NCBI GenBank assembly: GCA_033964015.1
Contig: CM066919.1
Span: 4,492,101-4,556,100 of the forward strand
Length of the DNA stretch: 64,000 bases
Direction of reading: 5' to 3'
Source: Scolanthus callimorphus
Lineage: Eukaryota > Cnidaria > Anthozoa > Actiniaria > Edwardsiidae
The position numbers and the translations under genes were made by a program. The stretch's first letter is position 1. Every line of letters begins with the position of its first letter. Shown one piece after another: positions 33,441-45,162 of the stretch. The notes under the pieces are model-generated. The model was not told the DNA's origin. It ran no database searches and saw nothing but the letters and a program-made list of their open reading frames with translations.

Positions 33441-35696
33441 GTCTTTGTTATATGGTAACGATAGTACGCGCGCTCTGACTGGCTGTTAAAAGGTCATGAA
33501 ATCCCGGCATGACCTCTCAGAAATCTCGTAACGACCTCGCAGTTCACGACTGGCAAAAATTCGAATCTCCTTCAAATAAAATTCAAAAAAACGATTTTCA
33601 GCGAAACTCAAAACAAAGAATACTTGGACACAGTATTTGTCTCTTGTAATACAAATCTTAAACTTGTGAGAAGAGGAAAATAAAGGGCTGAATATCAGAA
33701 AATGACCTGTTAAATCCGTGGCAAAAATCGGCAATTCCACAATTTCCTCTTTGATCTCAGCAAATTGCCCCATTTCTCGAATTTAAAAGTTTTTCTTCAG
33801 CCAAAACCCGAAATATTCCCAACATTTTCGAAAATTTTCTCAAATCCTGAATGCTGAGAATGCCCCCATTTTTTTGACAAAAAGTACCCGACACATTTTG
33901 GTTTCGCGAAACACACCAAAAATCCGAAAATTCCCCTAGTAAATTCGATTTTATAACATAGACACGATATAACGCGCGCTCTGATTGGCTGATTTTCTAT
34001 GTGAAAGAAATGGATATACCATAGAGATTTCCGATAGAAATTACGTCACACTCGGAATCAAGCGAAACGGGAGGCAAGATTGAGCTCGCCAATTTCACAA
34101 AAGCTGTCAAAAACAACACCCTGGATCTAAAACAAGCTCTGGAAATTGAAAGCAAGTGAAAAGGAACCTGTTTCAGATGGATTTATGTAGTTTCGGGGGC
34201 GGTGGAATTTGGGTGAGGGTAAAATTTTAGAAGACATAGATTTTAGGGTGGTAAATTTTTGGCACCCTCTCGTGGTTCAAACTAAATAATATTATGTACA
34301 AGCTATCGCGTCGTGGCATACAGCGCTACTAAGGTTTCTGTATATGCTACGCCATATAGCAAGTACGCCAATTTCGGCGCGCTTCGCGCGCAATGGAATG
34401 TACAAAACAGTTTCTGAGTACGTGCGCAATGGAATGGCTACGAATGTCATTACAAGAAAATATATCTTAGCCAGAAGAAAAAAAAAACTAACTCTCCCAA
34501 AAAAGACGCTCTGCAGTAATAAGCATCGGAGCTGTCTCAGTTCGAAAAAAGAAGGCCTAATTATTAGGCAAGCGTGAGTTATTATCCACTTTACGAGGAT
34601 AGAGATTCGTCATTTTGACCCTGCTTTACGCACGTCATTTGCGATCTTTGTTACTACACACAGCAAATAGAATGTTCATCTACATTTTCTTTGAGGTTTG
34701 GTGAAATGCGTTCATATCATGCATAAAAATTAGGGCGCGCTTCGCGCGCAACAAAAAGAGAAATTTCTGTAAATTGTCCTCCATTAGTTCAAACGGGGAA
34801 ATGGTTACAGGGTGGGGGGTAAGCTTTTTAGAACATCGATGTTATGGGGGGTTATTTTTGTATCGCCTTTTTAATTAGGGGGGTGCGAATTTTAACATTC
34901 AATAAATTTAGAAAACCACCGCCCCCCCCGTGGACGTAATAAACGATCGGTCCTTATTTTTGCAAAATTTGCTCCTTTTCGTGCGAGTTTTGAGGGCTCT
35001 GTTTTGAGTGCTGTTTATATTCAAGTCCGGAATAATTTCTACTTCAGCGGCCACAAAACTGTCATGCGAAAAATTCGTGAAAGGAACGAGTTAGCAGGTA
35101 AGCAAATCAATTGATCCAAATTAATTTTGTTTGGGATTAATGTTTTTTAACCCTGAAATCAGCTACTTCAAATTTAGTAGTTTGCAATTTCTCTTTTGGC
35201 GAGTAAGGTTTCCTTCGCTGCTTTCGATTTTCTTCGTATTATTTCCTCTTGCAATGCCATGATTGCCTAATAAAATATGAGAATCAGAAAAGACTATGTT
35301 TTCATTATATTTTCTACGAAATAGTCAAGTTTGATTTTGTCATTTAATTTGAAAAGGGTTTCCTTGTAAAATTTCAGTGCTGAATGCAACGATGTTGTTG
35401 AAACACAAAGCGATGTATAAGCTTATTATTTTCCACCTCACAAAGCGATGTATTATTTTCCACTAGCTTTTGAAAAGTCCACTTACAGTGTAACTAAAAC
35501 GGCTAAAAAGAGAGAAGAGATTTGTCAGTACGTATATGTATATCCAGTTCTATAATTCCAACCGCATTTTATTCCCGTTTGAGCATGATTTAAGTTAAGC
35601 TTAAATTTTTCTTGCAAGTTATGGGGGATTGTTGTTTGCGTGCGTTTTGTTTCCAACTTTATTTTGCGAAACTTCGTTGTCTATGTTATAAAAGCA
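33441..35696. other. Region without a recognised gene
   Basis: A short direct repeat (ACGCGCGCTCTGAYTGGCTG) occurs near 33470 and 33972. The palindrome GCGCGCTTCGCGCGC is present at 34377-34391 and 34735-34749. Short ORFs show no family signature. Confidence 0.4.
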
Positions 35697-35879
35697 ATGG
35701 TCCATACTTAGCAGTGCATATATCCAGTTCTGGAAGCACTTGGATAGTTGAGAGAGCACTCAGCTAGGTAGAGTAGCACTCGGCTAACGCCTCGTGCGAC
35801 TCTCATACGCTACCTTCGTGCTCTCTCAACTATCCGCGTGCTTCCAGAACTGGATATACGCACGCTAAGCATGGACCAT
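35697..35879. mobile_element. 183-bp fold-back MITE
   Basis: Arms of about 63 bp: ATGGTCCATACTTAGCAGTG through GAGAGAGCAC at the left, inverse at the right ending GCATGGACCAT. The middle also pairs partly. Confidence 0.88.
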
Positions 35880-37015
35880 TCCTTAATTCTTACTGCAAAA
35901 TCACTGGAAAAATCTCCAACAAAATGCCGTTTTCCGGCAATTCTAGGTGTCTTGTTACTCGAAAAAAAGGTGACTCGAAAAATTAAAAGAAAATCAGGAA
36001 AACATATCCCTTATTTCCAAGTTTACCAAGAGCAAATTGTCGAATTAAGTCATGACTCATGGATACTGTTTTTTTAAAAGCCATATTTATCACCCTGCTT
36101 ATACATAGCTCGCGAATAAATTTTGCACTGAATAACACGGAAATTAATGTAGCTTTCTTCCTAGTTTCTCCCGACGCACCGCGGGCTACAATAGGCAGTT
36201 GTGACGGTGCAGCCTTTTCTAAAATAGGTGTATGTATGTCGCACGGATCACGAGTGCAAAAAGTGAAAAATCACGAGTCACGGATGTCGAAAAAAGCTTT
36301 CACGGATCAATGAAAATGCTCTACTCACTATTTGTTGCTTGCCCGTGACACGATTTAACGCTATAAGGGACCGCTTATATTATTTATCGCCTGGGGGGTC
36401 TGAGGATTTCGCGCAATATACGGTAAAAAGAAAGTGATCCCCTCTATATAAGTACTATGGTATACGTGATCCCCCTCAGAGGCGTTAAACGTTCCCGTGA
36501 TCCCCCCTCCCTTATTTGTAGTGGAAGATGTTTTACAGAAAGAGCGGATCGCATTCTTTTTTTGTTGCGCGCGCGTAGGGCGCCCTCATTTTAATAAACG
36601 CATTTCATCAAGCCTCAGAGAAAAGGATGATGGACATTCCATTTTTGTGTATAGTAAATAAAAGCTGTAAATTCTTCATGCGCGCAAAGCGCGCCACAAA
36701 TGACGAAGTTATTATTCTTCATGTGCGTAAAGCGCGGCCTGAATGATGAATTTCTATGCTTGTAACGTGGAACTCACGCTGACCTAAGTGTAAGTTCTTT
36801 CGAACATAATGACTGCCCACCAGGCCTTTAAGTTTTTTGGGGGGGCATGGGTATAACCATGATTTTACCTTCAAAAGTAAGGGGGGTGTTCAAATGCCAT
36901 TTAGAACATGTCTATCATGTAGCTGTTTCATTAGGTTGATGTTATTACATAAAAAATGATTGGAAAGGAAAATAAAAAAATCCCTGACACCAAGATCGCC
37001 TCATGGAGAATAGTT
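35880..37015. other. Region without a recognised gene
   Basis: A GATCACGAGTG/TCACGGATCA motif run at 36240-36310 resembles the one at 17757-17840. ATGATTGGAAAGGAAAATAA and the following 15 bases at 36955-36990 also occur at 26357-26395. GCGCGCAAAGCGCGC is at 36680-36694. No gene is supported. Confidence 0.4.
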
Positions 37016-37019
37016 GTAA

Positions 37020-37990
37020 GCTTTAACGCAAAGGAAGCGGAAGGAAGCTGTACAAAGGAGGGCTGCGCGTTTCGTGAAAGGGTGCTGGCTGCGTGAGCCA
37101 GGAACGGTTACCAAGCTGCTAAGTGAACTGAAATGGGAGACTTTTAAGGTCAGGAGGGAAAACAACGATTGACACTGTTTTATAAGATCGTAAATAACTT
37201 GACTGACATTCCCATGCAAGGATATGTTAGAGCTCATCACTATACATCATCAAGGAGATACCACCCGTCGAGATTCTATGGTGTGGGAGCTAAAACAGAT
37301 GGGTACAGAAGTAGCTTTTTCCCAGCTACAGTGGAGATACCAGCAACAGAGGAGATACCATCCGTCGAGATTCTATGGTGTGGGAGCTAAAACAGATGGG
37401 TACAGAAGTAGCTTCTTCCCAGCTACAGTGGAGATACCAGCTACAGAGGAGATACCATCCGTCGAGATTCTATGGTGTGGGAGCTAAAACAGATGGGTAC
37501 AGAAGTAGCTTCTTCCCAGCTACAGTGGAGATACCAGCTACAGAGGAGATACCATCCGTCGAGATTCTATGGTGTGGGAGCTAAAACAGATGGGTACAGA
37601 AGTAGCTTCTTCCCAGCTACAGTGGAGATACCAGCTACAGAGGAGATACCATCCGTCGAGATTCTATGGTGTGGGAGCTAAAACAGATGGGTACAGAAGT
37701 AGCTTCTTCCCAGCTACAGTGGAGATACCAGCTACAGAGGAGATACCATCCGTCGAGATTCTATGGTGTGGGAGCTAAAACAGATGGGTACAGAAGTAGC
37801 TTCTTCCCAGCTACAGTGGAGATACCAGCTACAGAGGAGATACCATCCGTCGAGATTCTATGGTGTGGGAGCTAAAACAGATGGGTACAGAAGTAGCTTC
37901 TTCCCAGCTACAGTGGCCCTGTGGAACGATCTCCCGACTAACACAATAGAGGCACAGTCTCTTATAGCATTTAAAGTGGCACTGGATTAA
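37020..37990 (+). pseudogene. Non-LTR reverse transcriptase C-terminus with 97-bp tandem expansion
   Basis: The left part encodes EAVQRRAARFVKGC, then LFYKIVNNLTDIP, and the right end gives FFPATVALWNDLPTNTIEA with a stop near 37990. These are the C-terminal blocks of a jockey/CR1-like ORF2. Between them a 97-bp segment (GGAGATACCATCCGTCGAGA through AGCTACAGAG) is repeated about seven times from 37254, almost without differences. Because 97 is not a multiple of three, the peptide RFYGVGAKTDGYRSSFFPAT recurs in successive frames and the ORF cannot be read through. The expansion is recent, judging by copy identity. Confidence 0.88.
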
Positions 37991-38861
37991 GCTACTAGTA
38001 AGTACGGGGGCAGGACGCCTTCCAAGCATGAGGCTTAACAAAGAGGTGAAAGACTTCGTGGAGCTTCTATACCCCTGCAAGTCATTCCCGAAAACGACAG
38101 TGGAGATCAGGGTGTCCGTGAAAAATTCACGAATTAAATTTCCTTGAATGACGAAAATTATCGGATTGTATGCCGTTGTGGAATGAGCAGTTATACCGCT
38201 ACGTTTAGAGAGATGTGCTCAAACAATTTGTAACTACGCCTGTTTACTTTAAAGTATTAAAGTATTTGTTATCAGTTTATAGATAGGTGGCATACCGGTG
38301 TGAAATATTTGCACCGTAGCATACGATAGGAAAGGCGTTTTAAATTAGATCTTTGAAAACAATGTTCCTTGTGAATGGGAATGAGGCAAATGCCAAACAA
38401 TAACCCCCTAAATATTTCCTAACAAAGGTGTTGAGGCATTGGTTTCACTGTGGTTTTGGCGCGAAAAAGATCGCGCGTGTGTCGATCGATATGGTCGTAT
38501 TTTCGGTCAAGAAAGAAAAAAGCTGAGCTGTACCACCCGAACTTCAACAACTATAAATTGGTTTTAGATGTAAATAATATCAAGAGAAGTCGCTCGTCTA
38601 GTGAATAGGAAGGTTTAGAAAGCGCCAGAGGTAAAGTAAAACTTTTTAGATTCTTGCTGTTTTCAATGGAAAGTTGCTTTGCACTGCTCATCATGTTGGA
38701 CTTTCTTAAAGACTTGTACAACTCCGTCAATTCGAATTCAAGTGTGTGTGTTTTAAAAACTTAGCTTAAACAATCTAAGTTTATCAGTTAAACTTGGGAA
38801 AATCGCTTGAATTAGACCTTAGCTCAAGTAAAACCTTTTCCAACAAAAACATGCACACTGG

Positions 38862-39030
38862 AGAGATTTCCTTCCGCTCGGGTTTGTGAACTTCGTTTTT
38901 TCGGCTCGAACATCTCCGTTTTTAGTATAGATTTCGAAGATTTCATACATTTCCTCCTTCCGGTCGGGTTTGAGAGCTTCGTTTTTTCGGCTCGAACTTC
39001 TCTGTTTTTAGTATAGATTTCGAAATAAAT
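38862..39030 (+). repeat. About 80-bp tandem duplication
   Basis: TTTCCTTCCGCTCGGGTTTG through TTTAGTATAGATTTCGAA is present twice, the second copy starting near 38947, with a handful of changes. The rest of 38000-39600 has no recognised gene. Confidence 0.85.
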
Positions 39031-40130
39031 AGGCTGTCAAAGGACTGTTGTTTGTGAACTGAGTGTTTGTTTATTTTATAAATGGCGCGCCGGGGCTTCG
39101 TGCAACGCGCCAAAACCTTTGAATGGGATATATTGTTCACTCTAAACTTTTTGGAAAAACGACTTTTGCCTGAACACTACTGTGTTATTTGTGAGAGAAT
39201 CGCATAGGTTTGGACGTCTTTGTTGCTTTCGGCTGCGAGAAATTGTTCATTTTTTTGGTTTCTGTGGAAGACTTAAAATGGCGCCTTTGCGAACTCGATC
39301 TTCTCGCTTACGAAAACGCTTGAATTGGATCTTCTGTCCACTTTATCCTTTTCGAATAAAATGTATCCTATAACACAGTCCCCCAAGTATGCAAGAAAAT
39401 GGCGCGGTTTAGAAGTTCCGTGGTGCAGCCGTTTTTCCAGGCTCCTGGGCTAACAGTTTGACCTTGACCCCTCCAACATCACGTATTATATATAAGATGT
39501 TATGATTTGTTCTCTTTTTTGTTTTTCCCTTATTATTATTTTAATTGTTATGTTTATATCCGCGCGATGGGAAACTTTGCGGATTAACGTGTATAAATAA
39601 AAGGGACAGTAGCTTATTGTTTGTAAAATGGATTTGAAGTTTGAAAACACAGGCTTACCATCCTCCAGTTGCTGTTTTATCCTCCAGCGGTTATGTTTTG
39701 ACTTGTATATAGCAGCTCGGCATTCAAGCCGCTCAGAGCGATCTCTCGTGTTTACCCCATAATTATATCGCTCTCAGAATTTGCTCCCGTAAATCATCTG
39801 TCATAGAATAAAGGTCAGATAAACTGTAATTGTGTTGTCTTTGATGTCTCTGATGTGGAAAAACATCGAAATAGTAGGGAATTATGGCACTTTTTTACGT
39901 CATTCCTAAATGGAGGAATGCTCACCATGAATAATTTAACGATATTTTTGATAATATTACTTCAAATTGACCTAAAAACATTCAAAATATCTGAACTATC
40001 AAGACTACTAGTCAGGATAAGGGTTAATACATCGTTTTAGTATATTTTTATAGTATATACCTCGTTCTATTAAAGATTAATACTATTAAGGTACGTAATC
40101 AATAAAACGAGCTGTCCGAACCAGCGAATT

Positions 40131-40196
40131 CACTCATAGCGTAGTGGTTAGGGTTTGGGTATAGTAACTGGAAAGTTACAGGTTCGAACCCTGATG
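40131..40196 (+). other. tRNA-like (SINE-type) pol III promoter sequence
   Basis: An A-box-like TAGCGTAGTGGTTA and a perfect B-box GGTTCGAACCC are separated as in a tRNA gene. The T arm forms CAGG/CCTG around TTCGAAC. The acceptor and anticodon stems do not close properly, so it is not a functional tRNA; a tRNA-derived SINE or tRNA pseudogene fits better. It lies in the part of the right UGT flank that has no match in the left duplicate, consistent with a later insertion. Confidence 0.5.
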
Positions 40197-40358
40197 ATTT
40201 TCATAATTCTTTTTTTCATTTCTGTTGGTGAGCGCTTGTTTAGAAAAAAATTCTAAGTGCCAGTGAGCATTCCTCGATTTAGGCGTGTGTCTTTTTTACC
40301 TGACCGCCATTTTGAAAAACGACCGAGAAGACCCTGGGGACGAGGTTGATAGATCTTA

Positions 40359-40503
40359 TTCCAAAATGGCTGACTTGCCCTTGTGGCCTCGTCTTCATGA
40401 CATTATTGTTTTGTTTTATATTCACCCAAGCTCAAAGACAAAAGATAATTTCATGAGAGTGAGGCCACAAGGACCAATGGAACAAAAAGTCGCCATTTTG
40501 GAA
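40359..40503. mobile_element. 145-bp fold-back MITE
   Basis: The ends TTCCAAAATGGC and GCCATTTTGGAA are inverse, and the inner block CTTGTGGCCTC...TCATGA pairs with TCATGA...GAGGCCACAAG. Confidence 0.75.
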
Positions 40504-40589
40504 CAAGGTGTATGCCTTTATAGTAAGGGGTTTATTATATGGCATTTCTCTTTAGATGTTGATTGAGTCCATGGCAAAAATGAACGACG

Positions 40590-40890
40590 GTGCGTGCGCC
40601 AGTGTTTTGATGTTTTTTTATTCACAACTTATAAAACTCTTATACAGACCGTCGGAAGTTCATATCTATACAGGCCATCGGAAGTTGGTAAACATACCTA
40701 TACACAGACCACAGAAAGATACTCCGCATACCTATACAGGCCAGAACTAGGACGTCATCGATAGCATTAAAATGGATATAACGTTACTTGAATAACATCA
40801 GTGCACATAGTGTTGGTGCAAATATAGAGACCACCGGACGTTTGTCCGCACACCAAGCAAAGGGCCTAATTTGGTCCCTGCTATACTACT
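40590..40890. repeat. Duplicated 3' flank of the UGT locus (right copy)
   Basis: Matches 26760-27010. It includes several imperfect repeats of GGAAGTT and CCTATACAGGCC that are more numerous here than in the left copy. Confidence 0.8.
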
Positions 40891-40943
40891 ACTATTGCAT
40901 CTAACAAATAGAACACAGCCTATGCCAATATTTCGCTAAAGTT

Positions 40944-42491
40944 TCATTCCCTCTTAGTCTTTTCCCGGCCGAACCTAAACAAAAACTTGCAAGTTAAAAC
41001 TAAGCCAGCACCCACCAGACCAAGAATGGCTACCATGAATAGCATGACGTCGATAAGGTATAACTGAATGACGGACAAGTGATCCATTTCCGTACGAAAG
41101 TGACGAGCGCCGTCAGTTTTGATTCCGTACTCGACCCAGTCCGCCGCAAGTTTGACGCACCCTTCCCGTCCACCACATCCGGGAACCCTCATTTTCTTGG
41201 AAACTCGCTTGGCGTTTTCTCCGTACGATTTTTGGTTTAATATTTTGACAACTGCTGCTGTAAGATCGTCAGCATTGAGGGTATTGAACTTGATTATCTC
41301 GGCCGTTCCCGAGTCTTTAAGATCTTGGGCGTTTATAAACTGATCGGCAAAAATGGGAAGGGCAACCACAGGCACCCCGTGGAAAGCGGCCTCTAGCATG
41401 CCATTCATTCCACAGTGAGAGACAAAGAGCTTGACCTTAGGATGACCTAGAAGATCATTTTGTGGAATCCATGGGAATATCTTGGTGTTATTTCCAAGTC
41501 CTGTTGGGGTTTTGCCTACATGCTTCCAAACGATTACTGCTGGAATTCTGGCAAAGGAAGTTGCCATAATATCCGAGTAAGATCGGTCAAGATCAAAATT
41601 TTTAATGACCGTTCCCATGGAAACAATGATAACGTCAGATTCCGTTGCCATGACATCCACAAATTTCTTCGGTAGAGGCCTCGGTTCTTCTGGTAAAATA
41701 GCGCCTACTACTTGGACACTAGGGGGTAGTGGACGGGGAGCTACTAGCGCAAAGTCAGTTTGCATTAAAAGTATCCCGGACGACTTCATATATGAATCCC
41801 AGTCTTTATAATATGAATTTGTTGCGTATTTCCTCTTCAACTTTTTGTACCTTGCAATAAAAATAAAATGATATGTTGCGTACCCAGCCAAGTAGAGAAG
41901 AGTGTTCTTGGTCCGATCCAGGAGTGACATCTTTCTCGGGCGAGGTACAAGAAGTTGTGGCACATAAGCAGGAGGAGATGGATAACCGTGTATAAGTGGA
42001 AAGAAAGGGTCGGCGAATGACGCCGTGGAGATATCAATTCGCGTGACATTCAACATGTCAGCCACAACCGTACAACAAAGAGCTGCTAGATCACACAGCA
42101 CCGCGTCGACTTGCCCAACTTTATCAAAGTATGCTTTGTCAGACAGCAGCTCTTCGCACATTGTTCCAAAGAGATCATCAGCGCGAGTAAAGTCCACCAT
42201 TTCGTCGACTATAGTGTCCTTGAAAAGATCTTCTACATCGGATTCTTCGAATTTTGTATCATATACTTGCACGTCGTAGTTTGGTAAGAGCTTTTTGAAG
42301 TACCTCTCCTCGTACTTGGGAATCGCGAGTGTGTATTTGTAGCCCCGTCGAGCGAGTTCTCTCCCGAGTTTCGCAAGGACTCTGCTGTGACTTATTGCAC
42401 CGGCTGGTATCCCGAGAATGTGGATTCTGTTCGCAGTGGAGTAAAAAGAGTTTATTATGAGCAACCAGAGAGTTGCCGCTTTGCATTCCAT
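40944..42491 (-). CDS. UDP-glucuronosyltransferase, intact and intronless
   Basis: Transfers glucuronic acid (or another sugar from UDP-sugar) to small lipophilic molecules at the ER lumen face. The ORF extends upstream to 42557, but the Met at 42491 begins a hydrophobic signal peptide (ATLWLLIINSFYS) and gives a 515-aa protein, the usual family length. AISHSRV places a His at residue 35, the position of the family's catalytic base. SMGT is near 291 and FPWIPQNDLLGHP near 339. The UGT signature follows, LFVSHCGMNGMLEAAFHGVP to DQFINAQDL (about 355-390). A membrane helix at about 475-502 ends in a short basic tail KTKRE, a KxKxx-type ER-retrieval signal. The single-exon structure and flanking duplication relate it to the broken copy at 32497-33316. 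Sugar-donor preference cannot be read from sequence. Confidence 0.93.
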   Translation of the reverse strand: MECKAATLWLLIINSFYSTANRIHILGIPAGAISHSRVLAKLGRELARRGYKYTLAIPKYEERYFKKLLPNYDVQVYDTKFEESDVEDLFKDTIVDEMVDFTRADDLFGTMCEELLSDKAYFDKVGQVDAVLCDLAALCCTVVADMLNVTRIDISTASFADPFFPLIHGYPSPPAYVPQLLVPRPRKMSLLDRTKNTLLYLAGYATYHFIFIARYKKLKRKYATNSYYKDWDSYMKSSGILLMQTDFALVAPRPLPPSVQVVGAILPEEPRPLPKKFVDVMATESDVIIVSMGTVIKNFDLDRSYSDIMATSFARIPAVIVWKHVGKTPTGLGNNTKIFPWIPQNDLLGHPKVKLFVSHCGMNGMLEAAFHGVPVVALPIFADQFINAQDLKDSGTAEIIKFNTLNADDLTAAVVKILNQKSYGENAKRVSKKMRVPGCGGREGCVKLAADWVEYGIKTDGARHFRTEMDHLSVIQLYLIDVMLFMVAILGLVGAGLVLTCKFLFRFGREKTKRE

Positions 42492-42719
42492 TCTTGTGTC
42501 TTCAAGGATCACTTTGATAGCTTTGGCACGAAGCTTTACAATACAATGTCGTATCAAGCAAATATCAGACGCGTGTAACTTTCACCATATTAGTAGGGGA
42601 TACCGTTATACAGTCTAGATATACGATTGTACGGCACAACAGGTCAAGAAAATGTCAGGGTCACGCACTAAAACTGCTATTGTGAATGTAAAACGAATAG
42701 TACTATTTAGACGTCAGTC

Positions 42720-42727
42720 TGACGTCA
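42720..42727. promoter_or_regulatory. CRE-like palindrome upstream of UGT
   Basis: TGACGTCA lies 229 bp upstream of the UGT start codon, preceded by a second ACGTCAG half-type site at 42711. The equivalent position is not retained in the left duplicate, whose homology ends near 33440. A CREB/ATF role is inference. Confidence 0.3.
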
Positions 42728-43423
42728 CTACGGAGTCACATGAGAAGCATGCGCTGGTCTATCATAACCATTGCATTCCATTAAGACGCGATTCTTGACG
42801 CTCTCCGGGCGCTCTCCTTACTTTCAACTTCTTATGGACCAGTTCATTCACTAAGTAATTTATAAATCGATTATAGCCGACATTCGAGACATTTTGAAGG
42901 AATTGTTTGCCCCAAGTCTAACTAAAGCCAATATCAATTTTTAATTTTGTCGGCGTGATGCCTCTTTTGTTGTCAAAAGAATCAATCAATCAATCAATCA
43001 TTTATTTATTCATTCAGTCACATTATAACTATTATTTTGTTTACATATTTCACGATAAGTGGCGAATGAATGGGGTTCTAAAGGAAGCAGAGCTTGTACA
43101 TTTATAGAACCCCTTAAACTTTATAATTTGATTACTACTATAAATTCATGGCTCAACTTAAGAAGCTAATTCAAATAATAAATAATCATATTGTGGATAT
43201 ATATTTCATGGCTCAGTGGAATACGCACAAGTCTTCTAAGAGTTGTTTGCGTATGCTAGCTTTGAAAGAATATGTGCTATTAGTTTACAGTTGACGCGGT
43301 TTCCATTGTTATTCGTAGGGAATTAACTCGGATAATGGCTCTCAACAAACTAAAAGTCGGGGAGGGATTTGAATTCTCCAGGGAAAGGTTGGGGTTGATC
43401 AATAGAATTGAATTTAATTTCTA

Positions 43424-43698
43424 GGTAAATATATTGCTCATTATGGATTAATAGGTAAGTATATGGCTCATTATGGATTAATAGGTAAATATCTAGTTAT
43501 TTACCTATGAATCCATAATAAGCCATATACTTACCTGTAAATCAATAATGTGTGGTTCCAGAAAATATCCCCCCCCCCGGAAGAGTGTTGAAAAGTGACC
43601 CCCCACCTCTCTGGAATTCCCGAAGAAAAATACAGTATTTGTATGGAAAATATATCCTTTCCTATTATCCTTTCTATGGCTAATTTCTGGAACCACAC
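43424..43698. mobile_element. Palindromic repeat and adjoining 149-bp TIR MITE
   Basis: A 31-bp unit (GGTAARTATATGGCTCATTA plus TGGATTAATA) occurs twice and then in inverse up to 43535, forming a palindrome centred near 43495. Immediately after is a MITE, 43550-43698, with ends GTGTGGTTCCAGAAAATAT and the inverse ATTTCTGGAACCACAC and C-rich runs inside. The remainder of 42728-44290 has an (AATC)n microsatellite at about 42979-42999 and no recognised gene. Confidence 0.7.
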
Positions 43699-44297
43699 AA
43701 TAAGCCATTTTTACCAAGACTTCAAGGGGCACTGTCACGTTTGTTTCATCAAAATATTTTAAAATAAGACAAGTGTTCTACAGAAACAACTCCGAACCTA
43801 TATTCTGTTTCAAATTAGTCTTAAAAAGAAAAAGAAACTTGTTCAGCCTGTTCGAAAATCAAAAATGCCAATTAGCAATCCAATTCCATCCGCTCGATTA
43901 TACACGAAAATACTCCAAATTTGTATTGATCTAGCAGCTGAAAGGTTAGTTATAAAACGTAGACCATTATTTTGTTGATTTGTAGGGAGTTTACTGCATT
44001 TAAGCTACTTAAAATGACCCCAAGTTAGACCAAATTCATGATAGACCATGACAGTTGCCCCTTTCACAATGACTAATTCAATTATCAACCCAAACATTTA
44101 ACTAGTGAATTCAAATCCATACACTTACCCCGAGAAAAAAAACATCCAATAATCTCAGTTTATGCATCTATGCTGACTGTCTGTCTATAACCAATATTTG
44201 CTTCTGATTATCCTTTATGCGAATCCCGTTGAACGCCACAAAACACGATTTCCGAGAACGCCTTCACTTGAACCATATTGAGAAGCGTTTGTCCAGT

Positions 44298-44592
44298 CTA
44301 CTTGCTTGGTCTCATTGCCCATAGAGTGTGTTTAAGACGTAAACCTGAAAATACAGATAAAATCATGCCCAGGTTAATTGCATATCTAATCGTAGAGAGC
44401 AACCAACGAGCGCAAAATACCTGAAACTTGCCTTCAGTTTCTCCATCTTGAATCAGTTCCATCCGTTTTGCTAGACACAACGTTATGCAAATTGAGCTGT
44501 AGAAGCTGTAAGCTGTCAGGGCGTGGTACAAATGAAAATAACCAGTAAGGACGTAGTTGCTTTTGTCTCTATTATTTTCGTTCTACAAAGGA
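44298..44592 (-). CDS. Unassigned ORF, possibly one or two exons
   Basis: After an in-frame TAG a 97-codon frame runs to 44298. It contains a hydrophobic stretch (YHALTAYSFYSSICITLCLA) followed by KRMELIQDGETEGKFQ, which looks protein-like. An acceptor-like CTCCTTTGTAG is just upstream, and TTTCAG|GTATTT near 44430 with CTGTATTTTCAG near 44365 could define a short intron of about 70 bp. No family is recognised, and it may be chance. Confidence 0.2.
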
Positions 44593-45063
44593 GTTCTTTT
44601 GTCTGTAGTCTATTATCCTCGTTCTTTGTGTTGAGGTATAGGGTATTGTTGTATTATCCAACCAGAGAGGAGCTTTACGCAGCTACGTACCGACCAAAAT
44701 AACAGCGCTTTAATGAGTTGCGCTTTTACAAAAGGCCGCTTGATTGATTGGACTGGCTGTTGTACGAAAACAAAAGACGTAATTCGTGTTTGGAAACCTT
44801 TGTGAATCATAGTTGAATAAAAGTCATTCAATTTCTTCAGCATCACAACTTTATTGTGCATGGTAAAAATTAATTGCAATGAGTTTCTCTGGGGAACCCA
44901 CTTCTATGAAAGCAGCTAAATAACTAACAATAGTTCCTATTGGAATCCGCTATCTTTTTCAATTGTAAACTGTACTCCTTTTCAAAACTGTTAAATTCAA
45001 TGAGAAGAATGCATTTCATTTGTCCCTGTTTTCTGAAAACCTTGTCAACTGTAAACTAAGTCC

Positions 45064-45162
45064 GTTAATTACCTCGATTCTCGGCAATAACCCCAATACA
45101 TCCCTCGGGCCTACGGCCCTTGGGATGTATTGGGGTTATTGCCTCGAATCTCGGTAATTAAC
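45064..45162. repeat. 99-bp near-perfect palindrome
   Basis: GTTAATTACCTCGATTCTCG through ATACATCCCTCGGGCC is followed after TAC by its inverse with only a few mismatches. It forms the 3' boundary of the reverse transcriptase on the - strand, whose last codons read into it (…RGNNPNTSQGP). Confidence 0.93.

Noticed and set aside
33486..33773. 95-aa - strand ORF
   Set aside because: No domain, no splice context and compositionally like the surrounding AT-rich repeats.
40131..40196. A functional tRNA gene
   Set aside because: A and B boxes are present, but the acceptor and anticodon stems do not pair.
42492..42557. Upstream Met for the UGT (22 extra residues)
   Set aside because: It would place basic residues before the signal peptide and move the catalytic His away from position 35; the Met at 42491 fits the family.
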